64,000 nucleotides of DNA from positions 77,811-141,810 of the forward strand of contig NZ_JBHUMO010000072.1 in assembly GCF_042685105.1 (NCBI RefSeq). Direction: 5' to 3'. A program made the translations under genes and the position numbers. The notes beneath the pieces were generated by a model that was not told where the DNA came from, searched no databases, and saw only the letters and a program-made list of their open reading frames with translations. This DNA is from Enterococcus_G camelliae. Lineage in GTDB: Bacteria > Bacillota > Bacilli > Lactobacillales > Enterococcaceae. Shown here in pieces: positions 17,259 through 25,608 of the stretch (position 1 is its first letter; every line of letters starts with the position of its first letter).

Positions 17259-18502
17259 TCGATTTACAAACTTTGGGCAAACAAGCCAAAGACAGTGCCT
17301 ATCAATTAGGTCTGTTAGAAACAGCCAAAAAGAATGAATTATTAAACCAAATGGCTGACGCCCTAGAAAAACGAACAGATGATATCTTAATCGCAAACAC
17401 TCTAGACCTCAACCAAGCAGAGGAAAATAAAATTCGTGATGTCATGAAAGACCGGCTGCGCTTGACACCAGAGCGCATTCAGGAAATGGCTAATGGCATG
17501 CGACAAGTGGCTCAGCTACCTGACCCAATCGGGAATGTCGATAAGATGTGGAAAAATACCGATGGACTGCTCATTGGCCAACAAAGAGTACCCCTGGGAG
17601 TCATTGGTATTATTTATGAATCACGACCAAACGTGACCACGGATGCAGCAAGCCTCTGTTTTAAATCAGGCAATGCAGTGATTTTACGTGGCGGGAAAGA
17701 AGCATTTCATTCAAATCAACAGTTAGTACAAATTTTACAGGATGCCTTGCTAGAAGCTCAACTAGCACCTTATGCCATTCAATTTGTGGATGATACTTCC
17801 CATGAAACTGCTAAAGCACTTATGCAACTAACTGACTACCTTGACGTCTTAATTCCTCGTGGTGGAGCCGGTCTTATACGCAGAGTCAAGCAAACAGCTA
17901 CCGTTCCTGTCATCGAAACCGGAACAGGCAATAATCATGTTTACGTGGACCGCCATGCACAATTAGATATGGCCATCCCCATTATCATCAATGCAAAAGC
18001 TCAACGACCATCTGTTTGTAACGCGATGGAGACCTTGTTAATTCACCATGAAGTTGCGCCCTTCTTTTTACCGAAAATTGAAGAGGCTTTGATTGCCAAT
18101 CAAATTGAAATTCATGCAGATGAACGAGCAATGGACTACCTAAAAACAGCACTGCCAGCAACAGAAGCAGACTGGTCCACCGAATATCTGGACTATATTT
18201 TAGCTATTAAAGTGGTGGATTCCTTAGAAGAAGCAATTGTCCATATTAATAAATACAATACCAAACACTCTGAAGCTATCATTACGGATAATTATGGGGC
18301 TTCTCAAAAATTTCTAAAAGAAGTAGATGCCGCTGCTGTTTATGTCAATGCTTCTACACGGTTTACAGATGGTTACGTCTTTGGATTTGGTGCTGAAATT
18401 GGTATCTCTACCCAAAAGATTCATGCCCGCGGGCCAATGGGCTTGCATGAATTAACTTCAATCAAGTACATTGTATACGGAAATGGTCAAATTCGACACT
18501 AA
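17255..18502 (+). CDS. proA: Gamma-glutamyl phosphate reductase
   Basis: 415-residue aldehyde dehydrogenase-like enzyme, the second step of proline synthesis, reducing glutamyl phosphate to glutamate semialdehyde. The catalytic cysteine lies in AQRPSVCNAMETLL (about 251); the PRGGAGLIRRV and DGYVFGFGAEIGIST segments match ProA. The ribosome site AAGGAGG lies inside proB and the genes overlap by four bases, so expression is coupled. A strong terminator follows. Confidence 0.96.
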   Translation: MIDLQTLGKQAKDSAYQLGLLETAKKNELLNQMADALEKRTDDILIANTLDLNQAEENKIRDVMKDRLRLTPERIQEMANGMRQVAQLPDPIGNVDKMWKNTDGLLIGQQRVPLGVIGIIYESRPNVTTDAASLCFKSGNAVILRGGKEAFHSNQQLVQILQDALLEAQLAPYAIQFVDDTSHETAKALMQLTDYLDVLIPRGGAGLIRRVKQTATVPVIETGTGNNHVYVDRHAQLDMAIPIIINAKAQRPSVCNAMETLLIHHEVAPFFLPKIEEALIANQIEIHADERAMDYLKTALPATEADWSTEYLDYILAIKVVDSLEEAIVHINKYNTKHSEAIITDNYGASQKFLKEVDAAAVYVNASTRFTDGYVFGFGAEIGISTQKIHARGPMGLHELTSIKYIVYGNGQIRH

Positions 18503-18518
18503 TGGACCATTCCCATCG

Positions 18519-18555
18519 CTGTTCGATTCACCGAAGTGAATCGAACAGTTTTTTT
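18519..18555 (+). terminator. Intrinsic terminator after proA
   Basis: CTGTTCGATTCAC-CGAA-GTGAATCGAACAG is a perfect 13-bp stem with a tetraloop followed by seven Ts. Confidence 0.92.
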
Positions 18556-18583
18556 ATTTCCTACTTTTCTATCCCTCTGAAAC

Positions 18584-18612
18584 TTTACAGAACGATGTAA
18601 AACGTTTACACT
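18584..18612 (+). promoter_or_regulatory. Promoter with overlapping TGTAAA/TTTACA dyads
   Basis: TTTACA (18584-18589), a 17-bp spacer and TACACT (18607-18612). The same stretch holds three alternating half-sites: TTTACA, TGTAAA (18596-18601) and TTTACA (18605-18610), forming the near palindrome TGTAAAACGTTTACA over the spacer and -10. It looks like an operator; it is one base too long to fit the catabolite cre consensus. Confidence 0.5.
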
Positions 18613-18656
18613 AAAAATGTTGGGGATAGCAAAAAATGAAAAGGTAGGAGAAAAAA

Positions 18657-18893
18657 ATGTACCAAGTACGTTTTATTGATTTATATACAAAACATTATGT
18701 TGATAGTGAAATTGACGAAATTCCACGAACTGGGGATATGTTAAAGTTGACTGGTCGCGGCAAACACTATATTGTTCGTGGTGTTGCACGAGATATTGAT
18801 GAAACAGAAGGAAAAACCGCAAAGATTGTCATTTACCTTGAAAATATCAATCAAACTTATTGGATGAACAGTTTGGCATCGGATAAGCACTGA
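18657..18893 (+). CDS. Conserved small protein of unknown function
   Basis: 78-residue protein that I do not recognise. It begins MYQVRFIDLYTKHYVDSEID, is rich in charged residues, and has no membrane segment, signal peptide or cysteine. The beta-strand-like pattern (YQVRFIDL, HYIVRGVARD, AKIVIYLE) suggests a small all-beta fold. TAGGAG is six bases before the ATG, and it has its own promoter with a possible operator. It stands alone between the proBA terminator and the promoter of the ABC-F gene, so the context gives no functional hint. Confidence 0.8.
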   Translation: MYQVRFIDLYTKHYVDSEIDEIPRTGDMLKLTGRGKHYIVRGVARDIDETEGKTAKIVIYLENINQTYWMNSLASDKH

Positions 18894-18918
18894 TCCTTAG
18901 ATAAATCATCTGATTTTC

Positions 18919-18965
18919 TTGAAAGTTTCGACTGTGACCGCTATAATCTTATAAGACTGCGGTCA
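18919..18965 (+). promoter_or_regulatory. ABC-F gene promoter with flanking inverted repeat
   Basis: TTGAAA (18919-18924), a 17-bp spacer and TATAAT (18942-18947), a near-consensus promoter. TGACCGC (18935-18941) and GCGGTCA (18959-18965) form an inverted repeat around the -10 and the start of transcription, a likely operator position. Confidence 0.7.
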
Positions 18966-18990
18966 AATATAGATAAAGTGAGGAAATGCG

Positions 18991-20613
18991 TTGATTACAG
19001 TAAGTGATGTGAGTTTGCACTTTTCAGATCGCAAACTTTTTGATGATGTAAATATTAAATTTACGCCCGGAAATTGTTATGGATTAATTGGTGCAAATGG
19101 TGCAGGGAAATCAACCTTCTTGAAAATATTAGCAGGTGATATTCAACCTTCAACAGGCAATGTTTCTTTAGGACCTGATGAACGTTTGGCCGTATTGCGT
19201 CAAAATCACTTTGATTTTGAAGACTATCCTGTAATTGAAACAGTGATTATGGGACACAAACGTCTTTATGATGTGATGAAAGAAAAAGATGCTATTTATA
19301 TGAAAGAGGATTTCAGTGATGAAGATGGCATTCGTGCAGCAGAACTAGAAGGTGAATTTGCTGAATTGGATGGTTGGGAAGCTGAGCCCGAAGCAGCCGT
19401 TCTCTTACAAGGATTAAATATTCCTGAAGCACTGCATCATGTCAAAATGAAAGAATTAACAGCTGGTCAAAAGGTGAAAGTTTTACTTGCTCAGGCTTTA
19501 TTTGGCAAACCAGATGTACTTTTACTTGATGAACCAACCAATGGACTGGATATTCAATCAATTAATTGGTTAGAAGAATTTTTGATTAATTTTGATAATA
19601 CTGTGATTGTTGTATCCCATGACCGACATTTTTTAAATAAGGTCTGTACCCACATGGCGGATCTTGATTTTGGAAAAATCAAGTTATACGTTGGTAATTA
19701 TGATTTTTGGCTGGAATCAAGCCAGTTAGCTACCAAGTTACAAGCCAATGCGAATGCCAAAAAAGAAGAACAAATAAAAGAATTACAAGAATTTATCGCT
19801 CGTTTCAGTGCCAATGCTTCGAAATCAAAGCAAGCAACGTCACGGAAAAAAATGCTTGATAAAATTACGCTAGATGATATTCAACCCTCTTCTCGTCGTT
19901 ATCCATTTGTTGGCTTTAAGCCAGAACGCGAAATTGGAAATGATTTACTACAAGTTGAAAATGTTAGCGTAACAATTGATGGAAAAAAAATATTAGACAA
20001 CATTTCTTTTACATTGAACAAAGAAGACAAAGTCGCCTTTATTGCAAAAGATGACATCACAACAACCATTTTGTTTAAAGTTATCATGGGCGATTTAACT
20101 CCAGACACTGGGACCGTTCGTTGGGGTGTGACCACTAGTCAAGCCTATTTAGCAAAAGATACCAGCAATGAATTCGCGAGTGCTATGACCATTCTTGACT
20201 GGCTACGCCAATACGCAAGCAAAGAAGAAGACGACAATACTTTCTTGAGGAGTTTCCTAGGAAGAATGCTATTCTCTGGAGATGAAGTATTAAAACCTGT
20301 AAATGTCCTTTCTGGTGGGGAAAAAGTCCGCTGCATGCTATCGAAAATGATGCTCTCTAAAGCCAATGTATTGGTGTTAGATGATCCTACAAATCATTTA
20401 GATTTGGAATCCATTACAGCATTAAATGATGGCTTAATGTCCTTTACAGGCGCATTGCTATTTGCTTCGCACGATCACCAATTCATTCAAACTCTGGCTA
20501 ATCGAATAATTGCCGTTTCTGATAAAGGTGTGGTTGATCGCGCAGAAACAACCTACGACGAATTTTTGGAAAATCCCGAACTGCAAAAACGTGTAGCCAC
20601 ACTTTATGCTTAA
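18991..20613 (+). CDS. ABC-F family ATPase (YkpA/YbiT type)
   Basis: 540-residue protein with two ABC ATPase domains and no membrane segment, joined by the charged linker typical of ABC-F translation factors. Domain 1 has an intact Walker A (GANGAGKST, about residue 36) and LLLDEPTNGLD, with a variant signature LTAGQ. Domain 2 keeps LSGGEK and LVLDDPTNHLD, but its Walker A position reads IAKDDITTTILF, without the GxxGxGK loop. Relatives act on ribosomes or in antibiotic protection; the role here is unknown. The start is TTG, seven bases after GAGG; the nearby ATG runs into a stop. It has its own promoter and terminator. Confidence 0.88.
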   Translation: MITVSDVSLHFSDRKLFDDVNIKFTPGNCYGLIGANGAGKSTFLKILAGDIQPSTGNVSLGPDERLAVLRQNHFDFEDYPVIETVIMGHKRLYDVMKEKDAIYMKEDFSDEDGIRAAELEGEFAELDGWEAEPEAAVLLQGLNIPEALHHVKMKELTAGQKVKVLLAQALFGKPDVLLLDEPTNGLDIQSINWLEEFLINFDNTVIVVSHDRHFLNKVCTHMADLDFGKIKLYVGNYDFWLESSQLATKLQANANAKKEEQIKELQEFIARFSANASKSKQATSRKKMLDKITLDDIQPSSRRYPFVGFKPEREIGNDLLQVENVSVTIDGKKILDNISFTLNKEDKVAFIAKDDITTTILFKVIMGDLTPDTGTVRWGVTTSQAYLAKDTSNEFASAMTILDWLRQYASKEEDDNTFLRSFLGRMLFSGDEVLKPVNVLSGGEKVRCMLSKMMLSKANVLVLDDPTNHLDLESITALNDGLMSFTGALLFASHDHQFIQTLANRIIAVSDKGVVDRAETTYDEFLENPELQKRVATLYA

Positions 20614-20640
20614 GGGGAAAGCCAAATTTCAGGGAATAGA

Positions 20641-20674
20641 AAAAGGAGACTCGCAAGATTGCGAGTCTCCTTTT
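20641..20674. terminator. Bidirectional terminator
   Basis: AAAAGGAGACTCGCA and TGCGAGTCTCCTTTT form a perfect 15-bp stem with a four-base loop, between the convergent ABC-F and GlsB-like genes. Confidence 0.9.
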
Positions 20675-20685
20675 CACTAGACAAA

Positions 20686-20928
20686 TTATTTTTTTCCTAA
20701 AAAGAAGGAAATAACAGCTACGACAATGACTGCTCCTAAAATTGAAGGAAAAACAGCCATTCCAGCCAGTTTCCAACCCCAATTTCCAAAAAGTGCTTGA
20801 CCGACAGCTGAACCAATTAACCCAGCGGCAATATTCGCTATCCATCCCATTGATTCACCTTTATTTGTAATTGCACCTGCAACCACACCGATAATAGCAC
20901 CCACAATTAAAGACCAAATAAATCCCAT
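20686..20928 (-). CDS. GlsB/YeaQ/YmgE family stress membrane protein
   Basis: 80-residue, Gly-rich membrane protein with three hydrophobic stretches: GFIWSLIVGAIIGVVAGAI, IANIAAGLIGSAVGQALFG and VFPSILGAVIVVAVISFFLG. This is the transglycosylase-associated/GlsB family, often produced with Gls24-type stress proteins in enterococci; the biochemical role is unknown. The start is the ATG of MGFIWS, about ten bases after GAGAGGAA; the longer frame has no ribosome site. A dyad like a TetR operator sits at its promoter. Confidence 0.85.
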   Translation of the reverse strand: MGFIWSLIVGAIIGVVAGAITNKGESMGWIANIAAGLIGSAVGQALFGNWGWKLAGMAVFPSILGAVIVVAVISFFLGKK

Positions 20929-20958
20929 AATAGCAACTTCCTCTCTGATAATCATTTT

Positions 20959-20985
20959 TATCAAACAGATTGGTTTGATACTATA
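20959..20985 (-). promoter_or_regulatory. Promoter and palindromic operator of the GlsB-like gene
   Basis: TATAGT on the minus strand (20980-20985) is followed at once by an 8-6-8 dyad, TATCAAAC (20959-20966) and GTTTGATA (20973-20980), covering the expected transcription start. The -35 is weak. The layout suits repression by a TetR-like protein; no regulator is encoded nearby. Confidence 0.5.
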
Positions 20986-21209
20986 TAGTTTACATGAAAA
21001 ATAATAAGTGTGTTTCAGCCATGCTTATCTAAAAGAATTCTTTTCCATTCGATTCTCTTTTATTTACTTTTAACAAGAAAGAATGCTCATTTTTTTCCTA
21101 GTGAAATAGGAAAAACCTTTAGTGAGAGAAATAATTTAGAAGAGTTTGACTAATTTTATCAAAAAAATAATTTGTTCAAAAAAAATTGATGATATTTTTT
21201 CTTTATCTC

Positions 21210-21749
21210 TTATGAATCGGTACTCAATCGCTCATATAAACATAAATTTCTTGGTTCACCGTACAATAAGCTATCTTGTCTTAATGTACCAACAAACGTA
21301 AATCCACTCGCTCTAGCTACTTGGTTACTTGCTTGATTTTCTTGCACCGCTCGAATGGACAATTTCTTTAATTCTAGTGTGTCAAACGCGTAAGTACATA
21401 ACGCGCGAACAGCTTTTTTCATGATTCCTTGTTTGGTATAGTCCTTCGCTAACCAATACCCGATTTCTGCTTTTTTTATCTCTTTATCGATAAAATGCAA
21501 GTCAATCATCCCAATCAACGTCTCTTTTTTAGCGATGACAAATAAGCAATCCGTTTCATTCACCATGCCTTGTAACTTCATTTTGAGGTATGTTTTTTCA
21601 TCATCAATTGTCTTTGTTTTCGGTATAAAATCCAAAAATTCGCCTAAATGTTGACGATTTTGATTAAGGACATCAAAAATTTCTTCTGCCATTTCTGGCA
21701 TTGGAAAAATAAAAGATAATTCTTCATCAATTGCTATCGTAAACCGCAT
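21210..21749 (-). CDS. GNAT family N-acetyltransferase (RimJ/RimL-like)
   Basis: 179-residue acetyltransferase. After an N-terminal segment with RQHLGEFLDFIPK it shows the GNAT core: IGMIDLHFID, AEIGYWLAKDYTKQGIMKKAV (acetyl-CoA loop, about 115) and NQASNQVARASGFTFVGTLR. The pattern fits the RimL branch that acetylates N-termini of ribosomal proteins or small amines; the substrate cannot be predicted. GAGGAGG precedes the ATG. It is followed by ~280 bp containing the promoter of the next gene and no other feature that I see. Confidence 0.85.
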   Translation of the reverse strand: MRFTIAIDEELSFIFPMPEMAEEIFDVLNQNRQHLGEFLDFIPKTKTIDDEKTYLKMKLQGMVNETDCLFVIAKKETLIGMIDLHFIDKEIKKAEIGYWLAKDYTKQGIMKKAVRALCTYAFDTLELKKLSIRAVQENQASNQVARASGFTFVGTLRQDSLLYGEPRNLCLYERLSTDS

Positions 21750-21821
21750 CTATTTTTCCTCCTCTTTATCAATTCCACAGAATCCAGCTACTAACTCAAT
21801 GCAAAAGAAATCACGTTATCT

Positions 21822-22208
21822 CTAGTCATTCATTAATAGTGTTTTTCGTTCACTCTTCGTTAATTTTGCTCTCACTAATTGATAAGATTCAAAAATCAGT
21901 TGTTCGATTTGTTCATCAGATACTTCTTTTGAAGAAAGCAACACTGAATTCCAGTGTGTTTTATTTGCATAATACCCAGGAATGATTGCTCCAGAGTAAA
22001 GTTCTCGTAACTCTTCATTTTTTTTCGGTAAATTTTTTAAAGTAATCTTGGCTTGCGGGTCTGCTGCAGGATTCATCAACCCAAATTGTTTTCCTAAAAG
22101 CGAAAAATAGACAGTCCCCCAGTCCTCTCGGAAATAGACCTCTGCTCCAGGTAAAGATTGGCCATAAGCTGTCATTTTTTTGATTCGCTTCTCAATAAAT
22201 TCTTGCAT
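21822..22208 (-). CDS. MmcQ/YjbR family DNA-binding protein
   Basis: 128-residue protein of the MmcQ/YjbR family. The family signature GYYANKTHWNSVLL (about residues 78-91) is clear, as is the AEVYFREDWGTVYFSLLGKQ segment. The fold is known from structures to resemble CyaY and double-wing DNA-binding proteins; no cellular role is established. It lies between purA and the GNAT gene on the same strand; the purA terminator separates it from purA, so it is probably expressed alone or with the GNAT gene downstream. Confidence 0.87.
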   Translation of the reverse strand: MQEFIEKRIKKMTAYGQSLPGAEVYFREDWGTVYFSLLGKQFGLMNPAADPQAKITLKNLPKKNEELRELYSGAIIPGYYANKTHWNSVLLSSKEVSDEQIEQLIFESYQLVRAKLTKSERKTLLMND

Positions 22209-22265
22209 TTCTTCACATCCGTTTCTCTTTCGACTCTCTAACTATCTAAAGTAGTTAAGCATATT

Positions 22266-22301
22266 GCAAAAACACCGAAAGAAGCACTTCTTTCGGTGTT
22301 C
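22266..22301 (-). terminator. Intrinsic terminator after purA
   Basis: AACACCGAAAGAAG-TG-CTTCTTTCGGTGTT is a perfect 14-bp stem on the minus strand followed by TTT, just past the purA stop. Confidence 0.88.
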
Positions 22302-22308
22302 ATCGTAT

Positions 22309-23601
22309 TTAAATTTGAGACCAGACACTTTCTAAAATGTTTGTTTGGGTCCGATCCGGGCCAACTGAGAAAGTTGAAATTCGAACGCCGACCAACTCTG
22401 AGACGCGGCGCACGTAGTTTCGTGCATTTTCTGGTAAATCAGCTAATGTTTTGCAACTGGTAATATCTTCTGACCAACCCGGTAGTTCTTCATAGACTGG
22501 TTTGCATCGTTGCAATTCTTTTAAGCTAGCTGGATAGTGATAAATCAATTGACCATCCAGTTCATACGCAGTACAAATTTTCACTGTTTCTAAACCACTT
22601 AAAACATCAATCGAATTAAGCGACAGATTTGTAATTCCTGAAACACGACGAGAGTGACGCATAACAACAGAATCAAACCAACCGATTCTTCGTGGTCGTC
22701 CAGTGGTTGTCCCATACTCACGACCAACTTCACGAATTTGACTACCAGTTTCATCAAACAATTCGGTAGGAAATGGTCCATCCCCTACACGTGAAGTATA
22801 TGCTTTACATACGCCAACAACTTTATTAATTTTGGATGGGCCAACCCCACTACCAATTGTAACGCCACCAGCCACTGGATTTGAAGAAGTAACAAATGGG
22901 TATGTCCCTTGATCAATGTCCAACATAACTCCTTGAGCACCTTCAAATAAAACCCGTTTTCCTTCATCTAGTGCATCATTAAGAATCACCGAAGTATCGG
23001 TTACATATTGTTTAATTTGTTGCCCATATTCGTAATATTCTTCAAAAATATCCTCAAATGCTAGTGGTTCAGAATCAAACATCCGTACAAATTGACGATT
23101 TTTATCCTCTAAGTTTAATCGTAATCGTTCTTCGAAAATTTCTTTGTCCAATAAATCTGCAATGCGAATACCTACGCGCGCTGCTTTATCCATATAAGCT
23201 GGGCCAATGCCTTTATTAGTAGTCCCAATCTTATTGACACCCTTTGCTTCTTCTTGCAATTGATCTAATTTGATATGATAAGGCAAAATAACATGTGCTC
23301 GATCAGAAATACGTAAATTGTCAGTGTTTATTTTATGTTCTGCTAAGTAAGCCAATTCTTTAACAAGCGACTTAGGATTGACAACAACCCCATTCCCAAT
23401 AACACTAATTTTTTCCTTGTAAAAAATACCAGAAGGAATTAAGTGCAATTTGTAGGTTACACCGTTGAATTGAATCGTGTGTCCCGCATTGTCTCCACCT
23501 TGATAACGAGCAATCACTTCAGCATTTTCACTGAGAAAATCGGTGATTTTTCCTTTTCCTTCATCGCCCCACTGCGTTCCAACTACTACTACTGATGACA
23601 T
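22309..23601 (-). CDS. purA: Adenylosuccinate synthetase
   Basis: 430-residue enzyme that condenses IMP and aspartate with GTP in AMP synthesis. The N-terminus MSSVVVVGTQWGDEGKGKI carries the P-loop-like GDEGKGK, followed by RYQGGDNAGHTI, and the C-terminal guanine-binding segment SVGPDRTQTNIL is present. The start is the ATG of MSSVVVVG, nine bases after AAGAGG; 19 extra codons in the longer frame are the leader. With guaB at 56-57 kb both branches from IMP are in this window. A near-consensus promoter is just upstream. Confidence 0.96.
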   Translation of the reverse strand: MSSVVVVGTQWGDEGKGKITDFLSENAEVIARYQGGDNAGHTIQFNGVTYKLHLIPSGIFYKEKISVIGNGVVVNPKSLVKELAYLAEHKINTDNLRISDRAHVILPYHIKLDQLQEEAKGVNKIGTTNKGIGPAYMDKAARVGIRIADLLDKEIFEERLRLNLEDKNRQFVRMFDSEPLAFEDIFEEYYEYGQQIKQYVTDTSVILNDALDEGKRVLFEGAQGVMLDIDQGTYPFVTSSNPVAGGVTIGSGVGPSKINKVVGVCKAYTSRVGDGPFPTELFDETGSQIREVGREYGTTTGRPRRIGWFDSVVMRHSRRVSGITNLSLNSIDVLSGLETVKICTAYELDGQLIYHYPASLKELQRCKPVYEELPGWSEDITSCKTLADLPENARNYVRRVSELVGVRISTFSVGPDRTQTNILESVWSQI

Positions 23602-23639
23602 ATGAATACCTCTTTCTGTATTTGTTGTATTCCCAAAAC

Positions 23640-23668
23640 ATTGTAGCAATTTTCCCAACAGATTTCAA
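23640..23668 (-). promoter_or_regulatory. purA promoter
   Basis: The minus strand has TTGAAA (23663-23668), a 17-bp spacer and TACAAT (23640-23645). Confidence 0.7.
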
Positions 23669-23746
23669 CCAAAAATCGAATGTTAGAAGTTTACAATTTA
23701 AAAAAACGGCTTAAATACGAACATTATCGTCGCTCTTTTTTTTGAA

Positions 23747-25471
23747 TTACGCAAAATAGAAACCGTTGAAACTCATTTTATAGGTTCGATAAATAAATTT
23801 TGTGCCACTTTTTTTCGAGAAACGACGAATCAATGTACCATTCTCATCGTATTCAGCAAATGATGCCTGTGCGCCGGAATCAACTATAATATTGTCATTA
23901 TACTGTTCGACACTACTAATATATGCAGAATAAGGAACCTTGAATGACTGAATCAATGTATATGTTCCTTCTGTTTCATCTACCAGATATCGATAATAAT
24001 ATGAAGTTTCTCCCATAGAAGAACGCTCTTTGGCCGTTGTATCCATACCAAAGTTTTCCCAATCATAGCTACTACTTCTAGAATCCATGACCGTCGAATT
24101 ATTGCTAAACATCGATAAATAATACTGACCATCTTTTAAGGTTTCATCTGTCTCATAAGTCACAGAATGTTGCCCCGCTTGTGACAAAAAGTTATTCGTT
24201 TTAGTAAGTAAAAGATGACGATACTCGCCGATTCCTTCCCAAATAGAATCATCAGCCATCATATACGTAATCGCCGCATCTTCGCTTGACTGACCAAGGG
24301 ATAACTTCATAATTGTCGAAGTTTCTCTCGAACTAACAATAATTGAACCATTATCGACTACTTGGATGGTATTTAAATGAATGGGATCTAATTTGCCAAT
24401 ATTATTACTGTGCTCTTCCAAATCCGTTGCTTGTTCATACAGGCTTGGTACCAACGTCTCAAAATTAACAACCTCAGATACACTGCCATCTAACAAATTT
24501 ATTTTCACTACTCGATCTTCAACAATATTTTCTTCTTCCTCGGCAGTTTTGCTAGTAGCCAATGCGAGAATCGTTTTTCCATCACTTGATAAAACAAAAT
24601 CATGGTGCAACACATAATCGGTATTTGCTAATGATAAGACTTGTGTCACTTTGCCCAAACGATTTATTTTGGCAATTTTTGATGATGAAATGGCGTAATA
24701 CATTTGCTGATCATCGGTAGGAACAAGACGGAGAGAATTGTAACCGACTATAGGGATTTCTGCTCGAACTATTCCGTCATTGTCCACATAATAAGTAGCT
24801 CTTCCTTTTTCTTCATCTCGATTTCCGATAATTGCATATAACCCATTCGATAATTCTGTCGTACTAGTACCATCCTCTACCGTATAGGCGTTATTATCTG
24901 TTGTGTAATACGCAGGTGGTGTATATGTAATTGTAGTTGTCTTCTTTTCACCTGATTCAGAAGTACTTGTAATCGATATGTTATTTTCTAATCCCGCAAT
25001 ACTTCCAATGATTTGATAAACATGTGTTTTGGTATATTCTTCATTGTCATCATTTGCCAAGCCTTGTGAAAAGGATGCGTATCCTTTTGTTTGTATCGTG
25101 TAAGTAATCTTTGTTGCTTCTTCCGTCGTAAAATAGACGTACAAACCCGTTGTATTGGTTAAATACGGATTGGAGACTACTAATGGGTTTTCTAAGGTAT
25201 ATGCATGTTCTGACTCAAGTTTTGTTAATTTGTCTGAAATTTTATTTTGGTTTTTTTCTTTATAAATATCACTGACTTGTGTAATAGCTAAGTCAGTATA
25301 GTCAAGAACTTCGATATTTTCCCCATTCGTACTTGTCAAGAGATCTGCTAATGGAGTATCACTTGAATCCCCTTCTGACTCTCCGGCAACCTTGTAGCTA
25401 TAAAACAAAAATAAACTACTTATTCCAAATAGTAGCAATACGCTACCAATTAAACTCTTTTTTTTGTTCAT
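23747..25471 (-). CDS. Aryl-sulfate sulfotransferase-like secreted or anchored protein
   Basis: 574-residue protein with an N-terminal membrane anchor or uncleaved signal (about residues 6-28, no lipobox) and a large extracytoplasmic domain of the arylsulfotransferase (ASST) family. Typical repeats are LHHDFVLSSDGKTILALA, DPIHLNTIQVV with SSRETSTIMKL, and QAGQHSVTYE, which carry candidate catalytic histidines of the six-bladed propeller. ASST enzymes move sulfate between phenolic compounds by a ping-pong mechanism; activity here is not proven. The ATG is five bases after GCGGGG. It stands alone between purA and dnaB with no transporter or sulfatase partner visible. Confidence 0.8.
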   Translation of the reverse strand: MNKKKSLIGSVLLLFGISSLFLFYSYKVAGESEGDSSDTPLADLLTSTNGENIEVLDYTDLAITQVSDIYKEKNQNKISDKLTKLESEHAYTLENPLVVSNPYLTNTTGLYVYFTTEEATKITYTIQTKGYASFSQGLANDDNEEYTKTHVYQIIGSIAGLENNISITSTSESGEKKTTTITYTPPAYYTTDNNAYTVEDGTSTTELSNGLYAIIGNRDEEKGRATYYVDNDGIVRAEIPIVGYNSLRLVPTDDQQMYYAISSSKIAKINRLGKVTQVLSLANTDYVLHHDFVLSSDGKTILALATSKTAEEEENIVEDRVVKINLLDGSVSEVVNFETLVPSLYEQATDLEEHSNNIGKLDPIHLNTIQVVDNGSIIVSSRETSTIMKLSLGQSSEDAAITYMMADDSIWEGIGEYRHLLLTKTNNFLSQAGQHSVTYETDETLKDGQYYLSMFSNNSTVMDSRSSSYDWENFGMDTTAKERSSMGETSYYYRYLVDETEGTYTLIQSFKVPYSAYISSVEQYNDNIIVDSGAQASFAEYDENGTLIRRFSKKSGTKFIYRTYKMSFNGFYFA

Positions 25472-25560
25472 CAAATCCCCGCTTTCATTTTCTTTACTAC
25501 AACTATAGAAAGGGGAACTTAAATGAATCTTAGTTTGATAGCATTCTCCTTATAACGCAA

Positions 25561-25589
25561 AAAAAAACATCTGAGACAGATGTTTTTTT
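25561..25589. terminator. Terminator after dnaB
   Basis: AAAAAAACATCTG-AGA-CAGATGTTTTTTT forms a perfect 13-bp stem with flanking A and T runs, 20 bp beyond the dnaB helicase stop on the minus strand. Confidence 0.88.
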
Positions 25590-25608
25590 ATTCCTGATAA
25601 AAAATTGT

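Noticed and set aside
18596..18610. Catabolite cre site in the promoter of the 78-residue gene
   Set aside because: The palindrome is 15 bp with an extra base against the 14-bp cre consensus, so CcpA control is not claimed.
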